Positions 30,272 through 43,900 of a stretch of DNA of 64,000 nt are shown piece by piece. Numbering within the stretch: position 1 is the stretch's first letter; each line of letters opens with the position of its first letter. Position numbers and translations under genes: made by a program. This DNA comes from Lepraria neglecta (Eukaryota; Ascomycota; Lecanoromycetes; Lecanorales; Stereocaulaceae): positions 2,418,001-2,482,000 of the forward strand of contig CM065648.1 of NCBI GenBank assembly GCA_033220425.1. Direction: 5' to 3'. A model generated the notes under the pieces. It made no database searches, had not been told where the DNA came from, and saw only the letters and a program-made list of their open reading frames with translations.

Positions 30272-33200
30272 ATGGCATCACCAATCCACAAAGCTGGGCT
30301 GGCAGTTGTGGTCCCAGCCAATAACAACCAAAGCCCAACTCGAGGAAAAGTCAAGCATCATTCTTTCAGCTCACCCCACAAATCGACTTTCCACTTGAAT
30401 GGCTTGACCTCCAGTCAAGGGTCAAACGGGATGCCCCCTCCTCCTTTTCCTCGATACATAAACGGAAAGACTTCACCTCGACAGTCAAACGGGACAGCAC
30501 CGCCTAGGCAAATGAACGGAGTGCCTTTCCAGCGGAGGCCGAGTGGACCTGGTCCTCAGCAGTCAAACGGCGCCATTCCTGCTCGATCCAGATTGCTGGG
30601 TGTGGACGAGGCGCTGAAATACTCCCCGTTTTCTTCGATTGTCCCATTCGGATCAGGTAAGTACTGCTCAGACTGCCAGGGAAGCCAACATCTGACGACT
30701 TAGATATTATACCGACGCCTAATGCCAACCTCCCAGGCTCCCATCCAATCTTTCCGACCCCTCAGGAGCGGCAGACCGCTCGACAGCCCCTTGACTACCT
30801 CAATGAAGAGCTCTCGAGGACTCAAGGGCAATCGAACGTTGTGCGGCGTGCTAAGAATGACCTCATGTCTTATCTGGATCAAGATAACATTACTGACTTG
30901 TGAGTCTCTTCTACATCCTCCACGTTCGTGTGAGCTAAGCTGTGTCTTTAGTAAATTCAAGGCACCCAAAAGGCTTAATGGCAAGCAAGGGACCCCTCAG
31001 GCTACGATGAATGGCAACGGCCGTAAATCATCCCCCAACAAGATCGGTGCCTTCGGGAATATAATACTCAATGCGACTGATCTCTGTCATCGATGTGAGT
31101 ATCCATGAAGACTTGTAGATGGTGAGACTGACAGCTTATGTGCCAGATCCAACGCCAACAAGCCCCGAACGTACCTCCCCAAAATTCGAATCGAAACCAA
31201 GTCAAGCGCAGTTAGATGGTGCCCCAAAGCCGAAGATACCCCCCAAACTAGCACAGACTCAGCAAGTGCCGCCAGCAACCAAACCAAAGGTACAGAATCT
31301 ACAACAGCCATCGCCTGTCACACCGTCACACCAACGCTTCGCCGAGAATGAGGCGGCTTACGCCCAGAATGCGAAAGCTCCCGTATATGCGGCCTATCCA
31401 TCAACTCCAACGCAGGCCCGGCCGACGCCGATGGTCGTTATTCCCCCTTCATCCGTGAAAGCTCTACATAGCGATTTAGCAACATATGAAGCGCCTCAAG
31501 GAAGGGATGGCGAGGTTTCTCGAAAACGGAAGCGTGATAGCGAAGCCCAGCTAGGTATGAGCCTGTCACAGACTAAAGATCAGAGGGCAGCATCCAATGA
31601 AACACTGCGGCAGCTCCAGGACTTCATTCAGGATATCTTTGAAGCCGATGATCAATCACAACCTGACGCATTAGGAGCTATCTCGTCCATGAACCCGCAA
31701 TACTTCGTCTTAGCCAGTCATGAGGAACGAGAAATTCCTACCCTGGCCCCTAGTGTTCACGTCAGACTGGAGTCGATACTGCAGAAGACAATTGCTGTTG
31801 GTAGAATAGGAGAGATTCCCGTGGAACATTTACAACGTCTTCAAGGGCTTTGTCAGAGCTCATTATCTTCTGCGGAGTCAGCAGATCTACATATCGAAAC
31901 CGAGTGGAATACAGATGACTTCGCTAGCTGGGTTCAGAGGCTCGATGCAATAGATTTGGGACTTCGGTCTGCGCGAACGGTCCTTAGGATGATGACAGGA
32001 GGGCGTGAGGAAAAGCAGCTGTACTCAGAAGAGTTGTTGCAGAGCGTGCTAGGAGTGGTTAAGAAGGCTCTGGACCGCTGCATTACTCCCGTCGTTGAAT
32101 CTCGAAGCTCTGATTCCTCTTCAGCAACTTTTGAAGCAGCTTCTTCACACAAGAAGGTGATTTCGCAGCTTTTATTCGACACTACCAAGGTCATTGCATT
32201 GTTGGCAAAGCTTTTGGTTAAGGTTGAAATGGCCGAGATGATCATTACTGGCATTGAATTTTTTGCCACTCCACTCCTGTTCGTGGAAAACTCACACAGT
32301 GAAAAGGAATCGGTACTCGGAATTCAGAAATTTGAGAGTCTCCGCCGTACCGCAATGGACATGATTGCTATTATTTTTGCACGATACCCAGAGCAGCGGC
32401 TTTTCCTTTTTGATGAAATCCTTGGGTCTGTGCAGAAACTGCCCGTCAGTCGACAGCACGCGCGACAATTCAGGTTGGCTGGTGGGACAAGCATTCAACT
32501 TGTCTCTGCCTTGATCATGCGACTGGTACAGACAAGTGCGACACAATCGACTGCTCTCGCTAAAAAGGCTTCGAAGCGGGCGTCGGCTCCGTCTGAGAAA
32601 GAGCAGGGCAATGCGTCGGAGACGTCTGAAGCTGAAGACGATGATGAATCCGATGGATCTGAGAAAGTCGAAAAACCGCACGACAATACCGCCATGCAGA
32701 TGTTGAGCAAGGATGCTAACCACCGCTTAGACAATGCTGCTAAAAGCGCGCAGTACGTAGTCAGGCATCTTGTACAACGTGCAATGACATCCTCGAAGAC
32801 GGGCGATCAGCCTCACCGACAGCTTCTAGATATTTTTGTTGAGGACCTCATTTCAGTCCTGAGCCTGCCGGAGTGGCCAGTAGCAGAGCTTATGTTGCGG
32901 ATGTTGTTGGCTTCCTGTCGAAACATTGCGGAAAATCCGAAATCCCTGGCCCCTGCGAAGAACATGGCCTTGGAGCTCCTAGGAATGATGGGTTCAGCCA
33001 TCTCCGAGTTGGTGTCGAACACCCGACACATCGCAAAAAGCCTTGAGAACGACGACTCAGAGTTCAGTGGTTACATTCGACAGATGTTAGATGATTACAC
33101 GGATGGGTCGCTTGAAACTAGTGAGATTGTCATATGGAACGGACCATATCATGCTGTCGTGGAGTTTCTTGAGTCCAACAGCTCGGATGACCCACAGATT

Positions 33201-36200
33201 GAGAGTGCTCAAGGCTACTATCTGGCTCGGTGGGCCAAAGCTGTCGCTTTCGCGGACTTAAAGCCAGATGCCGAGAGCGACAAGCAAGCTGTCCGGCTAC
33301 GCAAGATGGTCACTGGAGCTGGATGGTTTGCCTCTAAGTATGCTCCTTTAAACCTTCGAATTGAGAGAACGAGTACTAATTAACTGTCAAGCTCCCTGGA
33401 TGCTTTGTCGAATAGTCAATATCGGATCGCTTACGCTTTGTCCTTGCTCAGTATGGACTTTTGTCGCCAATTTGATTACATTTTGAAGATTTTGCTTGAT
33501 TCCGTCACTAGCGAGCAGATCACCGTACGTACAAGGAGCCTGAAGAGCGTCACCCAAATGCTCGAGAAAGATCCTTCGATACTTGATCGTGCGAGAACTG
33601 TCAAAGTACTTATCGTTAAATGCGCGACCGATGCTTCTTCGATGGTCCGCGACTCGGCATTGACCCTGATTGGAAAATGCATTGTCCTGAGGCCAGCTCT
33701 TGAAGGTGATTTCTTGGGACACGTCCTCAGGCTAACTGATGATCCCGCCGCTGGGGTACGAAAGCGCTCGATGAAGCTGCTCAAAGACATTTACCTAAGG
33801 AATACCGACATGAATGCGAAGACAGCGATTGGGGACAGCCTTTTACAACGCACGAAAGACCTTGACACCGGAGTCTCGGATCTCGCTCGTCAGACGTTTG
33901 AGGATATCTGGCTATCGCCGTTCTGGACACTTCCTGAACTTGTGGATGCATCTGCTCAGAACAAAGTTGCCTTCAGAGAACAAGCCAGCCTCATTATAGC
34001 CACTGTACGACGAGGTGAGAAGGTATCTTCCGTTCTAGTGCATCTACTGAAGGAAGTTCTTTCCAACAATGCCAAGAACGCCGCTGGGAACTTCAAAGTC
34101 TGCAAATCCCTGGTTGCCACAGCATTCGATATGATCATCGACAATTCAGAGGGGCCTGAGCGTCTCGAGCAGCGGCATATCTTGCAGACCATGACCGTTT
34201 TCGCCAAAGCCAATGCGAGGCTCTTTACTCCAGACCAACTTCAGGCCCTGCAGCCTTACATTGCCAATCTATCGGGCAAAGACGACCTTGACGTCTTCCG
34301 ATCGATCGTCATCGTATTCCGTTGCGTGTTGCCAGTGTTGTCGAATCTGCAACATAATCTGCTTCGAGAGATCCAGAAAGCCCTTCTTCAAAGCATCTCC
34401 AAGCTCGGTAAAGCAGAGCTTGATGAGGTGGCCGAGTGCTTGTGGACCATCAATGGTACACTTCAGAACCCAGAAATGCTGTTGAGATTGACCATCTCAG
34501 TACTTAAGAACCTGCGTAACCTGCAGAGTGTGTCGTTTGGCAACCCAGACAAGGTTGACGATCTCAAGCGTGTCAAGAAGTATATTCAGATTGCAGGCTA
34601 CTTTGGCAAACATTGCGACTTTGAAAGCCATGACCAAGCTTTCCAAAACACTCTTCTCTGGTCGAGAGGAGGCTCGGTAGCCGGACTAATTGTCCAGTCC
34701 ATACTCCCGTTCACTGGAGAGAAGCAGCCTCTATCCCTCAGAGCCGAAGCCTTCGACAGCATCGGCCTCATTTGTCAGTCCTGGCCTTATCAATTCACCC
34801 AAGAACATATCAGCAACGCGTTCCAAGATGTACTTCGCAAAGGCGAGCCAGAACTACAAAGCATAGTCCTCTCAAGCTTTAGAGAGTTCTTTGCTAGAAT
34901 AGACCACCAAGCCGAAGAGAAAGTAGCAGAGGCCTTACCCGGAGCCAACGCTTCGCCTGAAGGGAAACTCGGAGGGTCGATGACTGCTAACGATGGGGAC
35001 GGTGCCTCGGCTCTGATAGCGCAACGCTTCCTGAAAGACACGTTGAGCATTGCATTAGCCAGTCAGGACACTTCTGCCCTAACAGCCACGGAGGTCATTG
35101 CGAGCATCAACCGACAGGGCCTCGTGCACCCCAAGGAGTCTGGTCCGGCTTTAGTCGCCCTAGAGACCTCAACCAATCCAGCCATCGCCGATGTCGCTTT
35201 CCAGGAACACCGTCTTCTGCATCAGCAGCACGAGAGCATGTTTGAACGAGAGTACATGAGGGCTATCCAAGAAGCTTTCAGGTACCAAAGGGATATCGTG
35301 AATGATACTCTGGGTTATACTAAACAACCATATGCCTCGAAGCTATCTGGGATGTTTGAGATCATCAAGACCAGCAAGGCCAAATACCAGAAGAAATTCC
35401 TCTCCAATTACTGCTCTAAGATTGACTTCGACATCTCGAAGATGGATCTTACAGGGACTGCGCCCAACACCTTACAATTCTCCAGATTCCTTACCGAGAA
35501 CCTCCTCTTCTTCGACTACGGCCGGCTCGATGAACTATTGCATACTATATCGTGTATGGAGAAGATCGTTGCAGACACAGGCTCTGGAATCGCTCACAGC
35601 ATCAGCACAGAGGTCTTTCACCTTACAGTCGAGTCTGTTTCCCAGGACACCAATGACCAGGGATTCCAGATCCAAGGCTCAGCTGAACCATCCCAAGTCG
35701 CACCGGTCGATCGTGCGAGACTGTTCCAATTGACCACTGCCGCAATCATCCTATCGTCACTTTGGGAAGCCAGGACTCATATCAAGCGTCTTTATGGCCT
35801 TGCAAGCCAACATAAGAAAGATGGCAAAGCAAAGGCGGCCGCGAAAGATCTCAACAAAACTCCGAACCGTGTTCAGGGAGTCAATGGTGATAAGATCGTG
35901 GCAGCAATAGCCGAGAAAGTCAATTCTCTCGGTACTGAAGAATCAATGATACAGCGATGCAAAGAATTCGTCGATCTGATGTCGGTGGACAATGAAGTCA
36001 AGGTTGCTGCAGAAGGGGAGGAAGATCTTGAAAGGCCCGAAACTCCTAGCGGAGACGAAGAGCGAGATGCTCCGATGAGCGGTGGGTCCAGAGGAATGAA
36101 GAGGAAGGGTTCTATTTCTATTGCCGGCACGCCGATGAAGAAAAAGAGAGGAAGACCTTCCCTTGGGAGGAAGAAGAGTGGGAAGAGTGTCGACTCAGAT

Positions 36201-36215
36201 GGGGAGTGGGAGTGA
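30272..36215 (+). CDS. MIS4: cohesin loader Scc2/Mis4 (NIPBL family)
   Basis: Five exons (30272-30656, 30704-30899, 30952-31094, 31147-33337, 33392-36215) give 1912 aa. Scc2 with Scc4 loads cohesin onto chromosomes and activates its ATPase. The N-terminal 350 residues are Pro/Gln/Ser-rich and contain repeated QSNG-type patches; this is the expected Scc4-binding, disordered region. A block of HEAT repeats follows, with an acidic insert (about residue 740) and the family region DALSNSQYRIAYALSLLSMDF at the exon 4/5 joint. The Nipped-B C-terminal domain includes LFFDYGRLDELLHTI and AAIILSSLWEARTHIKRLYGL. A basic tail (GMKRKGSIS...KKKRGRPSLGRKK) looks like an AT-hook/NLS segment. The exon 4/5 intron (54 nt) removes an in-frame stop. 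Confidence 0.95.
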
Positions 36216-37507
36216 TGGACTCGTCATTGCATCAATATCTGGATGTACAATCGAACAAGTCTGGAGATATTGTGGAAGAGACATAGCAGCACTACGACTA
36301 TGTGCACCGTTTCTAAAGGAGAGAATTTGTCGCTACTATTTGCGTTGCATCATTTTGCTCAATCAAAAGCAGGTATTTGGCGTTTGGAATGCAAGATACC
36401 CTACCTAGTGCAGGCTTAGGCATCTTTGCTTAAATCATTAGCATGGTACATTAACTAGCAAACAATTGCTTCTGACATTGGTAAAATCCTACTCGCATAT
36501 ATCCAGATGACTATTTTCCTCTATCTTAGCTTCTTTGTCAACCTTGGCACAGTAGCTGTGGCCGCCAACGATCAGCCGAAGAGATCTGAATCTCTTCGGT
36601 CAGGGGCTATTTAAACATCCTCCACGACAATTCCCTCGTCCGCTCTGTACAAGCTTGTGCTAATTTTCTTGGGACCCACGAAACTCGCATGTTACGAAAT
36701 ACCAAGAAAATGAGAAGGTTATCAAAGTAAGAAAAAATCCTTCACAAACGACTGCACAGCCCGGGTGAAGAGGCTTACGAAGCTCGCATCGGATGCCCGG
36801 CCAGCAGCATCTATTGTTGTGTCAGTCCTCGATGAGAAGACAAGAAGAGCGGAGATGGAGTCTTGGAGATGGTCATGGCTGGCTGGGCTTCTTGCGAATG
36901 CCAATCAGCCATCCCCACAGCACGGTGGTCATTGAGTTTTTCTTCATGCTTGGCCAGCTACGACGTCTCACCCAAATGCTGAGAAGTTTTCAACTCCGTA
37001 ACCTCCGCTAGCCTCGATTCGCTGAAATGGATCTTGAGCTCTTTCTTATCAATTATTTCGCAGAGGGAGCTCTACGCGTTTCACTCCAAGATATACGCTT
37101 GGAGCTATCATTACAAGGCTTCTGGGCATGAAATCCACCCAACTTCGCCCTCAGAAGGGGCGAAGCTGCGTTATCAGGCGAGGCAATCGTCATCAACCTC
37201 GTACCTGACTTGAAATTAAGAGACTAGGTCCATTTTAAGGCCGGAAAGGAAGGTCTGCCAACCGCGCGAACCTGACCTAAGGAATACAAGACATCTTTCC
37301 AGGGTCCACCAAAGCCATGCTGTCACGTATCCATAAATCCAATCTCCCTCCCATTTATCATGTCAAGCTCTTCATACGCACTCTTATTCGTTGTTTGTAC
37401 TCTCGTTGACGCGCAGGAGCTTTCACTCACTCAAGCTGCGATACTCGTCTTCCATCAACCAGAACATTAACCCTATATGCTTTATTTGATATCTAACAAC
37501 CAGTACG
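36216..37507. other. intergenic, no gene supported
   Basis: 1.3 kb between SCC2 and the PIR gene. A 60-codon minus-strand frame (36722-36904) and a 72-codon plus frame (36793-37011) have no recognisable motif. The right end must hold the PIR promoter. Confidence 0.4.
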
Positions 37508-38369
37508 ATGCAATACTCTCTCGCTATCCTGGCCCTTGCGGCTACCGCCAGTGCTAACCCACTTGCACCGTTGGTCAAGAGACAAGGTGTTACTGCCTCC
37601 ATTGCACCGCCAGAACCTGCACCGCCAGGATGTACGGGTGCTGCTATTGGTTCATACGCCGTTATTGTGCGAAACATTACAACAGCTTCGCCGGCGAAGA
37701 GACAGGTGACTCAGATCGCCGAGTAAGCACCATGTCCTTTGATATTGGAAGGTGAAGATGATGCTGAACCTGCAACTATTAGTGGTCAGCCTCAGGTCAC
37801 CCATGGAACAGTCGCGCAGATCGGTGGCGGGCAGATTCAAGCCGGCATGCAGACCAAAATCACGATGCCAATTGCCAACCAAATCAACGATGGCCAGATT
37901 CAAATCCAGACGACAATAGCACCCGTCGCCGAGTACAAAGTCGGACAGCCACAGGCCCCGACTATGGCGATGCCCACCGCGACGGAAGTTTCAGAAGCCG
38001 CCGACGCCCAAGCTGTTGCAACTACTGCTCCTGCAGCACCCGCGGCTTCCCCAGCAAGTGATGAGATGGTTGCTTGCGATGCTGAAGGTCGACTCGCAAT
38101 CACCCTCGAAAACAACATCCTTAAGGATGCCCAAGGACGCACTGGCTATATTGCATCCAACTTCCAATTCCAATTCGATGGGCCTCCTCAATCTGAAGCT
38201 ATTTTTACCCGCCGGCTTCTCGTTCTGTGCGAACGGATCGCTTGCTCTTGGTGGCTCCAATATCTTCTACCAATGCTTGAGTGGCGACTTCTACAACCTG
38301 TATGACCGCAAGTGGGTCGCACAGTGCAATGCCGTCACCATCACCGCTGTTGAGCTACAGCAATGTTAA
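37508..38369 (+). pseudogene. PIR-type cell-wall protein with a +1 frameshift
   Basis: Exons 37508-37722 and 37783-38369 (60-nt intron). PIR proteins are O-mannosylated and linked to beta-1,3-glucan through Gln residues in their repeats. Visible are a signal peptide (MQYSLAILALAATASANP), a Kex2-type site (LVKRQ), and degenerate PIR repeats QIADGQPQ, QIGGGQIQ and QINDGQIQ. An Ala/Pro/Thr region and the C-terminal domain with FQFQFDGPPQ...GFSFCANGSLALGGSNIFYQC...GDFYNLYDRKW...C follow. The domain changes frame near 38206-38211: one extra C in TTTTTACCCGCC separates EAIF from TAGFSFCANG. Removing one C would give the expected AIFTAGFSFC reading. As it stands the protein would end at 38305 with a wrong tail. 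A sequencing error is possible, so the gene may be intact. Confidence 0.8.
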
Positions 38370-38809
38370 AGAGATGTTTGGAGAGACAAAGTCATCCATG
38401 GAAAAATGGGAGTGTGTTTGGATATCTCTCGCTTCGACCATTTCGATTGGATGTCATCGTTTAAACATTATAAATTTCTTGCACATAATTCTACCACCAG
38501 CAAGACTCATTTTGCCCCAGCATTCACGAGTCTGGTGGCTAACCAAAGGGATGTGTGCGAAGTAATTCGTCATGGATGAATTGTAAATAGAACCCAAACA
38601 AAGATACATATGTGGTCATTATGAATAGATGTGTCTTGGTTCATTGGCCGCTGGCGCCGCCGATCCCCAGAGAATGCTCCTGGCAACTACCAGTCCCGGC
38701 TTCCCGTTTCTCCCTCAGACTTAGTCATTACGAAATCGTTATCAATCACGAATAGTTACTTAGGCCTCTAGCATTACTGAACATGTCTTCGTCCTTTCAT
38801 GATTGCTCA
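38370..38809. other. PIR 3' flank
   Basis: Non-coding DNA between the PIR gene and the left copy of the 112-bp direct repeat. Nothing recognisable. Confidence 0.4.
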
Positions 38810-38921
38810 CCTTTAGCATATTGAGGACGACTTGATTGATTCTCTATGGGAGATGCGTGCTATTTATGCGCACCAGGTAGTAGGGCTGAGTAGGGCTGAG
38901 AGGTGATTTATGCTAACGCTC
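38810..38921 (+). repeat. left copy of 112-bp near-identical direct repeat
   Basis: It matches 40147-40258 with one substitution over 112 bp. It is the left terminal repeat of the element described above. Confidence 0.9.
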
Positions 38922-40254
38922 CCCTTCAACGATTAGGCCTGTAAAAGCCCTATCCTGTCGCCAATAAAGCTGCTGTTAAAGCTCCCCTTGAATCTTCCGT
39001 CTGTATATCCTGCTTTGAAGCCTCCTTAAACCCGTAAACCTCCGCTTGATTCGCTCGTTCTGACGTAGAGGGAAATCGGGAAGAGTACCCTGGATGTACA
39101 CTGTGCCTGCCGGTGCAGGGCTTCTTACTGTATTCGGCCGTTTTGCGTACTAGGACTCGAAGGCGTAGGCTGCCTCCCCTGTTCGCCGGCCTTGCAGTAT
39201 CAACTCCGGTGTGCTTCCGCTGTTCTCCGGCCTATCTTGGTGTAAATACCCCATGTAGGGCACCACCGGTGCGCTTCTGTTGCTCTCCTCCCCTTGAATC
39301 ATAGCTCCCCAAAGCCTTTTTACGTCGTGCCTCGTTTCTGCCGGTACGCTAACCAACTCGTTTCTGGTCACTCGGCGAAGGTCAATGGTACATAGCCCCG
39401 TATCCCGACCTGACCTAATCTGGTCGGCGGTCGATGGTATATCGTAGGGAGGAAATTTGCAAACCGCGTATCAAGTACCGATAAGAGATCGCTGTCGAAG
39501 CGGTGTTGATGCCGTTGGAGGTAGGACGCGTTGACCGTTAACCCCCTGGCTGGGCCCATTCTGGGGCCTATAATGACTGGCCTGTAGAAAGGCTCTTCTG
39601 GCTACCGACTTGGGACCCCTGATTGAATTCTTTGGTGCTCCCTCTGGTGGTGCTCCCTCTTGGTGCTCCCCTTGGTGCTCCCTTCAATGCTCCCTTCGGC
39701 GCTCCCCTTCTTCTTTATATAAGGCACCACCGATGTGCTTCCGTCTGCCCTCCCCTTAATCCTAGCCCTCTAGGCCCCAACAACTTCGCCCCAGTCTTGC
39801 CTGCCTTGTTTCCTATGCCAATATCCCAATTGTTTCTGGTCAGATTGTTGCCTCGTTTCTGTGGGTAATTCCCATCCGTCTCTGGTCAGATCTCTGCCTC
39901 GTTTTCCGCTGGTGATTTGACTCGTTTCTGGCTTCCGGCGCTGTAAAGGCGGCGTGGTTAATGATGTTCATCATAGGAAGAAGAGTAGCGACGAAAGCAT
40001 CGATGCTATAGATTGAATTGAAATTTTCTTGGTCCAACCACACAGCTAGACCCTAGTATCTGGGCCTGAGTACGACGTACGAATCGGATTCTGTACGAAG
40101 GAAGTTATCTTGCAGCGTAGTGATGCGCTGAACCCGGGCTTATAACCCTTTAGCATATTGAGGACGACTTGATTGATTCTCTATAGGAGATGCGTGCTAT
40201 TTATGCGCACCAGGTAGTAGGGCTGAGTAGGGCTGAGAGGTGATTTATGCTAAC
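38811..40254. mobile_element. non-autonomous element bounded by ~107-bp direct repeats
   Basis: Copies at 38811-38917 and 40148-40254 are identical except one base (CTATGGGAG against CTATAGGAG). The repeat carries TTAGCATA at its start and TATGCTAA at its end, an 8-bp inverted pair, and an internal GGGCTGAGTA duplication. GCTCAC lies immediately outside both ends (38805-38810 and 40255-40260), a candidate 6-bp target duplication, although GCTC also follows the left copy. The 1.2-kb interior has no coding capacity; it includes a GGTGCTCCC-rich stretch (39630-39720). The ends are not TG...CA, so assignment to LTR retroelements is tentative. Confidence 0.65.
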
Positions 40255-40258
40255 GCTC
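40147..40258 (+). repeat. right copy of 112-bp near-identical direct repeat
   Basis: It matches 38810-38921 with one substitution. It is the right terminal repeat of the element. Confidence 0.9.
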
Positions 40259-40903
40259 ACTGAGACGAGGACCTGGAAGAGACGCCTGTGCCAAGCATTT
40301 GGGGGCCAAAGGCGCTTCCAAGCGGTTGAAGCGCAAGCCTCAGCCTCGCTAACGACTTCATCTGATTAGGAATCTCCCTCAGTGAGGTCTGCTTTCATTC
40401 GTTGTTCGTGTGCAATTGCTTTTCAAGGTTAAAGAAAGACATCATAGGCGTTCCGTAATGCATTTTTTCATCAGCACTAAGCAACCGAGTGACGTTATCT
40501 AAGCATCATATTTCCCCTCGTTCCTTCCGTTCCAGCCCTTTACTTCGAAGGAACCCCCCGTGCAAGTTCCTGAGTTCCTCAGCGGGGAAAGGATGGCGGT
40601 CCATTGGTTAGGTACGCAACGTTTTGTGGGGAAACCGTCAAGGTTCTAAACTAGTCTGTGCTTCGCACGGTTTTTCACAAATTTCCAATGGAGAGCATCA
40701 TTCAAGCGGAAGTCCCGGAGGCGATCCAGCTGTTGAGGAATCCAGGGACATGGTGCCCGTCAGTGGCGTCTGTCCCTCCTAGGGAAGGACTCTACCTTGT
40801 TTAGTGATCACAACAACCTTATAACCACTCTCGACCTCGAATTTCCACAAGGCTGATCCCTTTTCAACTATCCTTACACCGTCGCTTTCTATCTCTATTG
40901 ACG
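40259..40903. other. EGT1 upstream region
   Basis: 645 bp of non-coding DNA between the element and the EGT1 start. It should contain the EGT1 promoter and 5' UTR. No specific site was assigned. Confidence 0.45.
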
Positions 40904-43900
40904 ATGGCGTTGCAAAATGGACACACGTATGTCTCCATCATTGACATTCGCCGAGGCGGACACGATTTCGACCTCGTCGACGAGATTCGTCAGAAGCTCA
41001 ACCCTGGTAAAGGGAAAGAACGAAGGATGCCCACACTGTTGCTCTACGATGAGCAGGGCTTGAAGTTGTTCGAGGACATCACATACCTCGATGAATACTA
41101 CTTGACGAATGCTGAGATTGAAGTGCTTACCAATCACGCGGACGAAATGACGAAACACATACGTGCGGGCTCTATAGTTGTTGAATTGGGAAGCGGGTAT
41201 GCCTGACACAGCCAGCAATGACTCCGAGCGCTTCGAGCAATGGCAACTCGAATACGTGTCGAGTTACAAGTACTAATCATCCCATAGCAATCTCCGCAAA
41301 ATCAACATCTTGTTGCAGGCATTCGAGAGGGCCGGAAAGGACATCGACTACTACGCATTGGATCTATCACGGCCAGAGCTGGAGCGAACGCTCGCCCAGG
41401 CTGAAGGTGTTTACCAGCACGTACATTGCCATGGACTTTTTGGAACCTACGACGATGGACTCGCGTGGTTGAAGGAGCCCGAAAATCAGGAGAAGCCGAA
41501 ATGCATTCTTTGGATGGGTTCTTCTGTTGGCAATCTCACTCGACCAGAAGCTGTAGAATTTATCAAGGGCTTCTCACAGGTTTTGGGAGGCCAAGATGTC
41601 ATGTTGATAGGTGTTGATGCTTGCCAAGACAAAGACAAAATTTACCATGCCTATAATGATAGAGAGGGCAAGACTCACGAATTCGGTCTTAACGGATTAG
41701 CTCATGCCAATAGGCTTATTGAGAAGAAAGTCTTCAATCGGAGCGATTGGAAAATCATCGGAGAATATGATGAAGATGCCGGCCGCCATCAGGCATTTTA
41801 TTCCCCGGTCAGAGATGTTGTGGTCGAAGGAATACCTATCAAAGCCGGCGAGAGGATCAGATTCGAGGAAAGCTACAAGTACTCTCTGCTGCAAAGCGGG
41901 GAACTTTGGCAGCATGCAGGGTTAATGGAACTGGCGAGATTCGGTAACAGAATCAACGAATACCGTAAGTGGATTTTCTCCGCAGTGCGCATGTGTCAAA
42001 CATTCTCCTCCACACATCTACTTTGAAATCCATTCACACCTCCTACGGAGGTTTGCCAAGTTTTCCTAGCCAAACATACTCTCGGTACTGCAGTTCCGCG
42101 TGTTTGCATGACATCATGTTTTACTAGTTTTCATACACGCCCGACAACTGTTTACTCCAACGGCTTTTCAGAAGATCAAAATCAACAACTTACTTACAAA
42201 GGTGCCTGCAGATTTACACTTGATTTCCAAGCCAATATTCACTTACCCACTCAAGGCAGCTGAATATGCTGCACAACCGGTTCCAGCACTCCACGAATTT
42301 GAACAGCTATGGGCGGCATGGGATCTAGTGACGAGACAGATGATACCCGAGCAAGAACTACTTTCGAAGCCCATCAAGCTCCGGAATTGCTGTCTGTTCT
42401 ACCTGGGACATATCCCAACCTTTTTGGACATCCATCTCACCCGGGCTACTGGCGAGGCCCCAACCAAGCCAAGCTTTTACCAGCAGATCTTTGAGCGAGG
42501 TATCGACCCAGATGTGGACAATCCAGAAAATTGCCATACACATAGTGAGATCCCCGATGAATGGCCTCCCATCGATGAGATCCTTGGTTATCAGGAGCGT
42601 GTTCGAACTCGAACGAGCTCGCTCTACCAAAATGGATGGGCTAAGACAGATCGAAAGATCGGAAGGGCCTTGTGGATTGGATTTGAGCACGAAGGTGAGA
42701 ATATGCCGTCGTTGACGTTCTTACAGCTCAGAAAACCTAATGTGATGTGAGCAGCCATGCATCTAGAAACCCTGTTGTACATGCTTTTGCAAAGCGACAA
42801 GACGCGTCCTCCGCCTGGAGTGACCCCGGACTTCGAGATCTTGGCAAAGCAAGCACGAGAGGCTGCCGTGCCAAATGAATGGATCAAGGTGCACGCCAGC
42901 ACAATCAGCGTAGGCATGAATGATCCAGATAACGACGAGGGACCTGATCGACACTTTGGTTGGGACAACGAGAAGCCTCAGCGTACGGTTGATGTACCAG
43001 CCTTCGAAGCACAAGCAAGACCTCTTACTAACGAAGATTACGCCCGTTTCCTTGACTATACTAGCCAGGACAAGCTCCCAGCTTCCTGGACTTCTTGGGA
43101 TAGCAATGGATACCACTCTCAAACGAATGGAGAATCGCATATCATTGGCAATGGAGTCTACCTCAATGGAGATAGTATGCCGTTGACTGACGCATATCTG
43201 AATGGCAAATTCGTCAGGACAGTTTATGGCCCTGTGCCATTGAAACATGCTCTGGACTGGCCAATTTTCGCTTCCTACGACGAGCTTGCTCGGTGTGCAG
43301 CATGGATGAATGGACGTATTCCTACAGTGGACGAAGCTCACAGCATCTACAGCTACGTCGATCTCAACAAGAACAAGCATACTGACAGCATTCTTACCAA
43401 GAAAGTCTCGGCAGTCAATGGGTAACTTTCCTCTCTTGCGCTTGAGATTGTGCTGGGCTTACTGTTGAAAAGGCATCTGTCAAATGATGGAGTTGAGATC
43501 TCGCCCCCATCACACCCTCCGCATAAAGGCGCCTCGCGGTCTCTAGCTCCCAACCAGCTCTTTGCTGATCTTGAAGGCTTCAATGTCGGCTTCAAGCACT
43601 TCCACCCAATGCCTGTTACACAGAACGGCAACAGACTGTCGGGACGCGGCGACATGGGTGGTGTGTGGGAATGGACAAGCTCGGCGCTGGAGAGACATGA
43701 AGGATTCGAAGCCATGAAGGTGTATCCGGCCTACACAGGTAATTCCGGCTCTTGAAGAATTCGTGAATATTCCAGGAGCTAAGAGATATTAGACGACTTC
43801 TTCGACGGAAAGCACAACATCGTTCTCGGCGGATCTTGGGCAACACATCCGCGAATTTCTGGACGCAAGACTTTGTGAGTTGTATTCGCTTTGTACGAAA

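Noticed and set aside
36722-37011. Small frames on both strands between SCC2 and PIR
   Set aside because: No conserved motif and no splice-supported extension.
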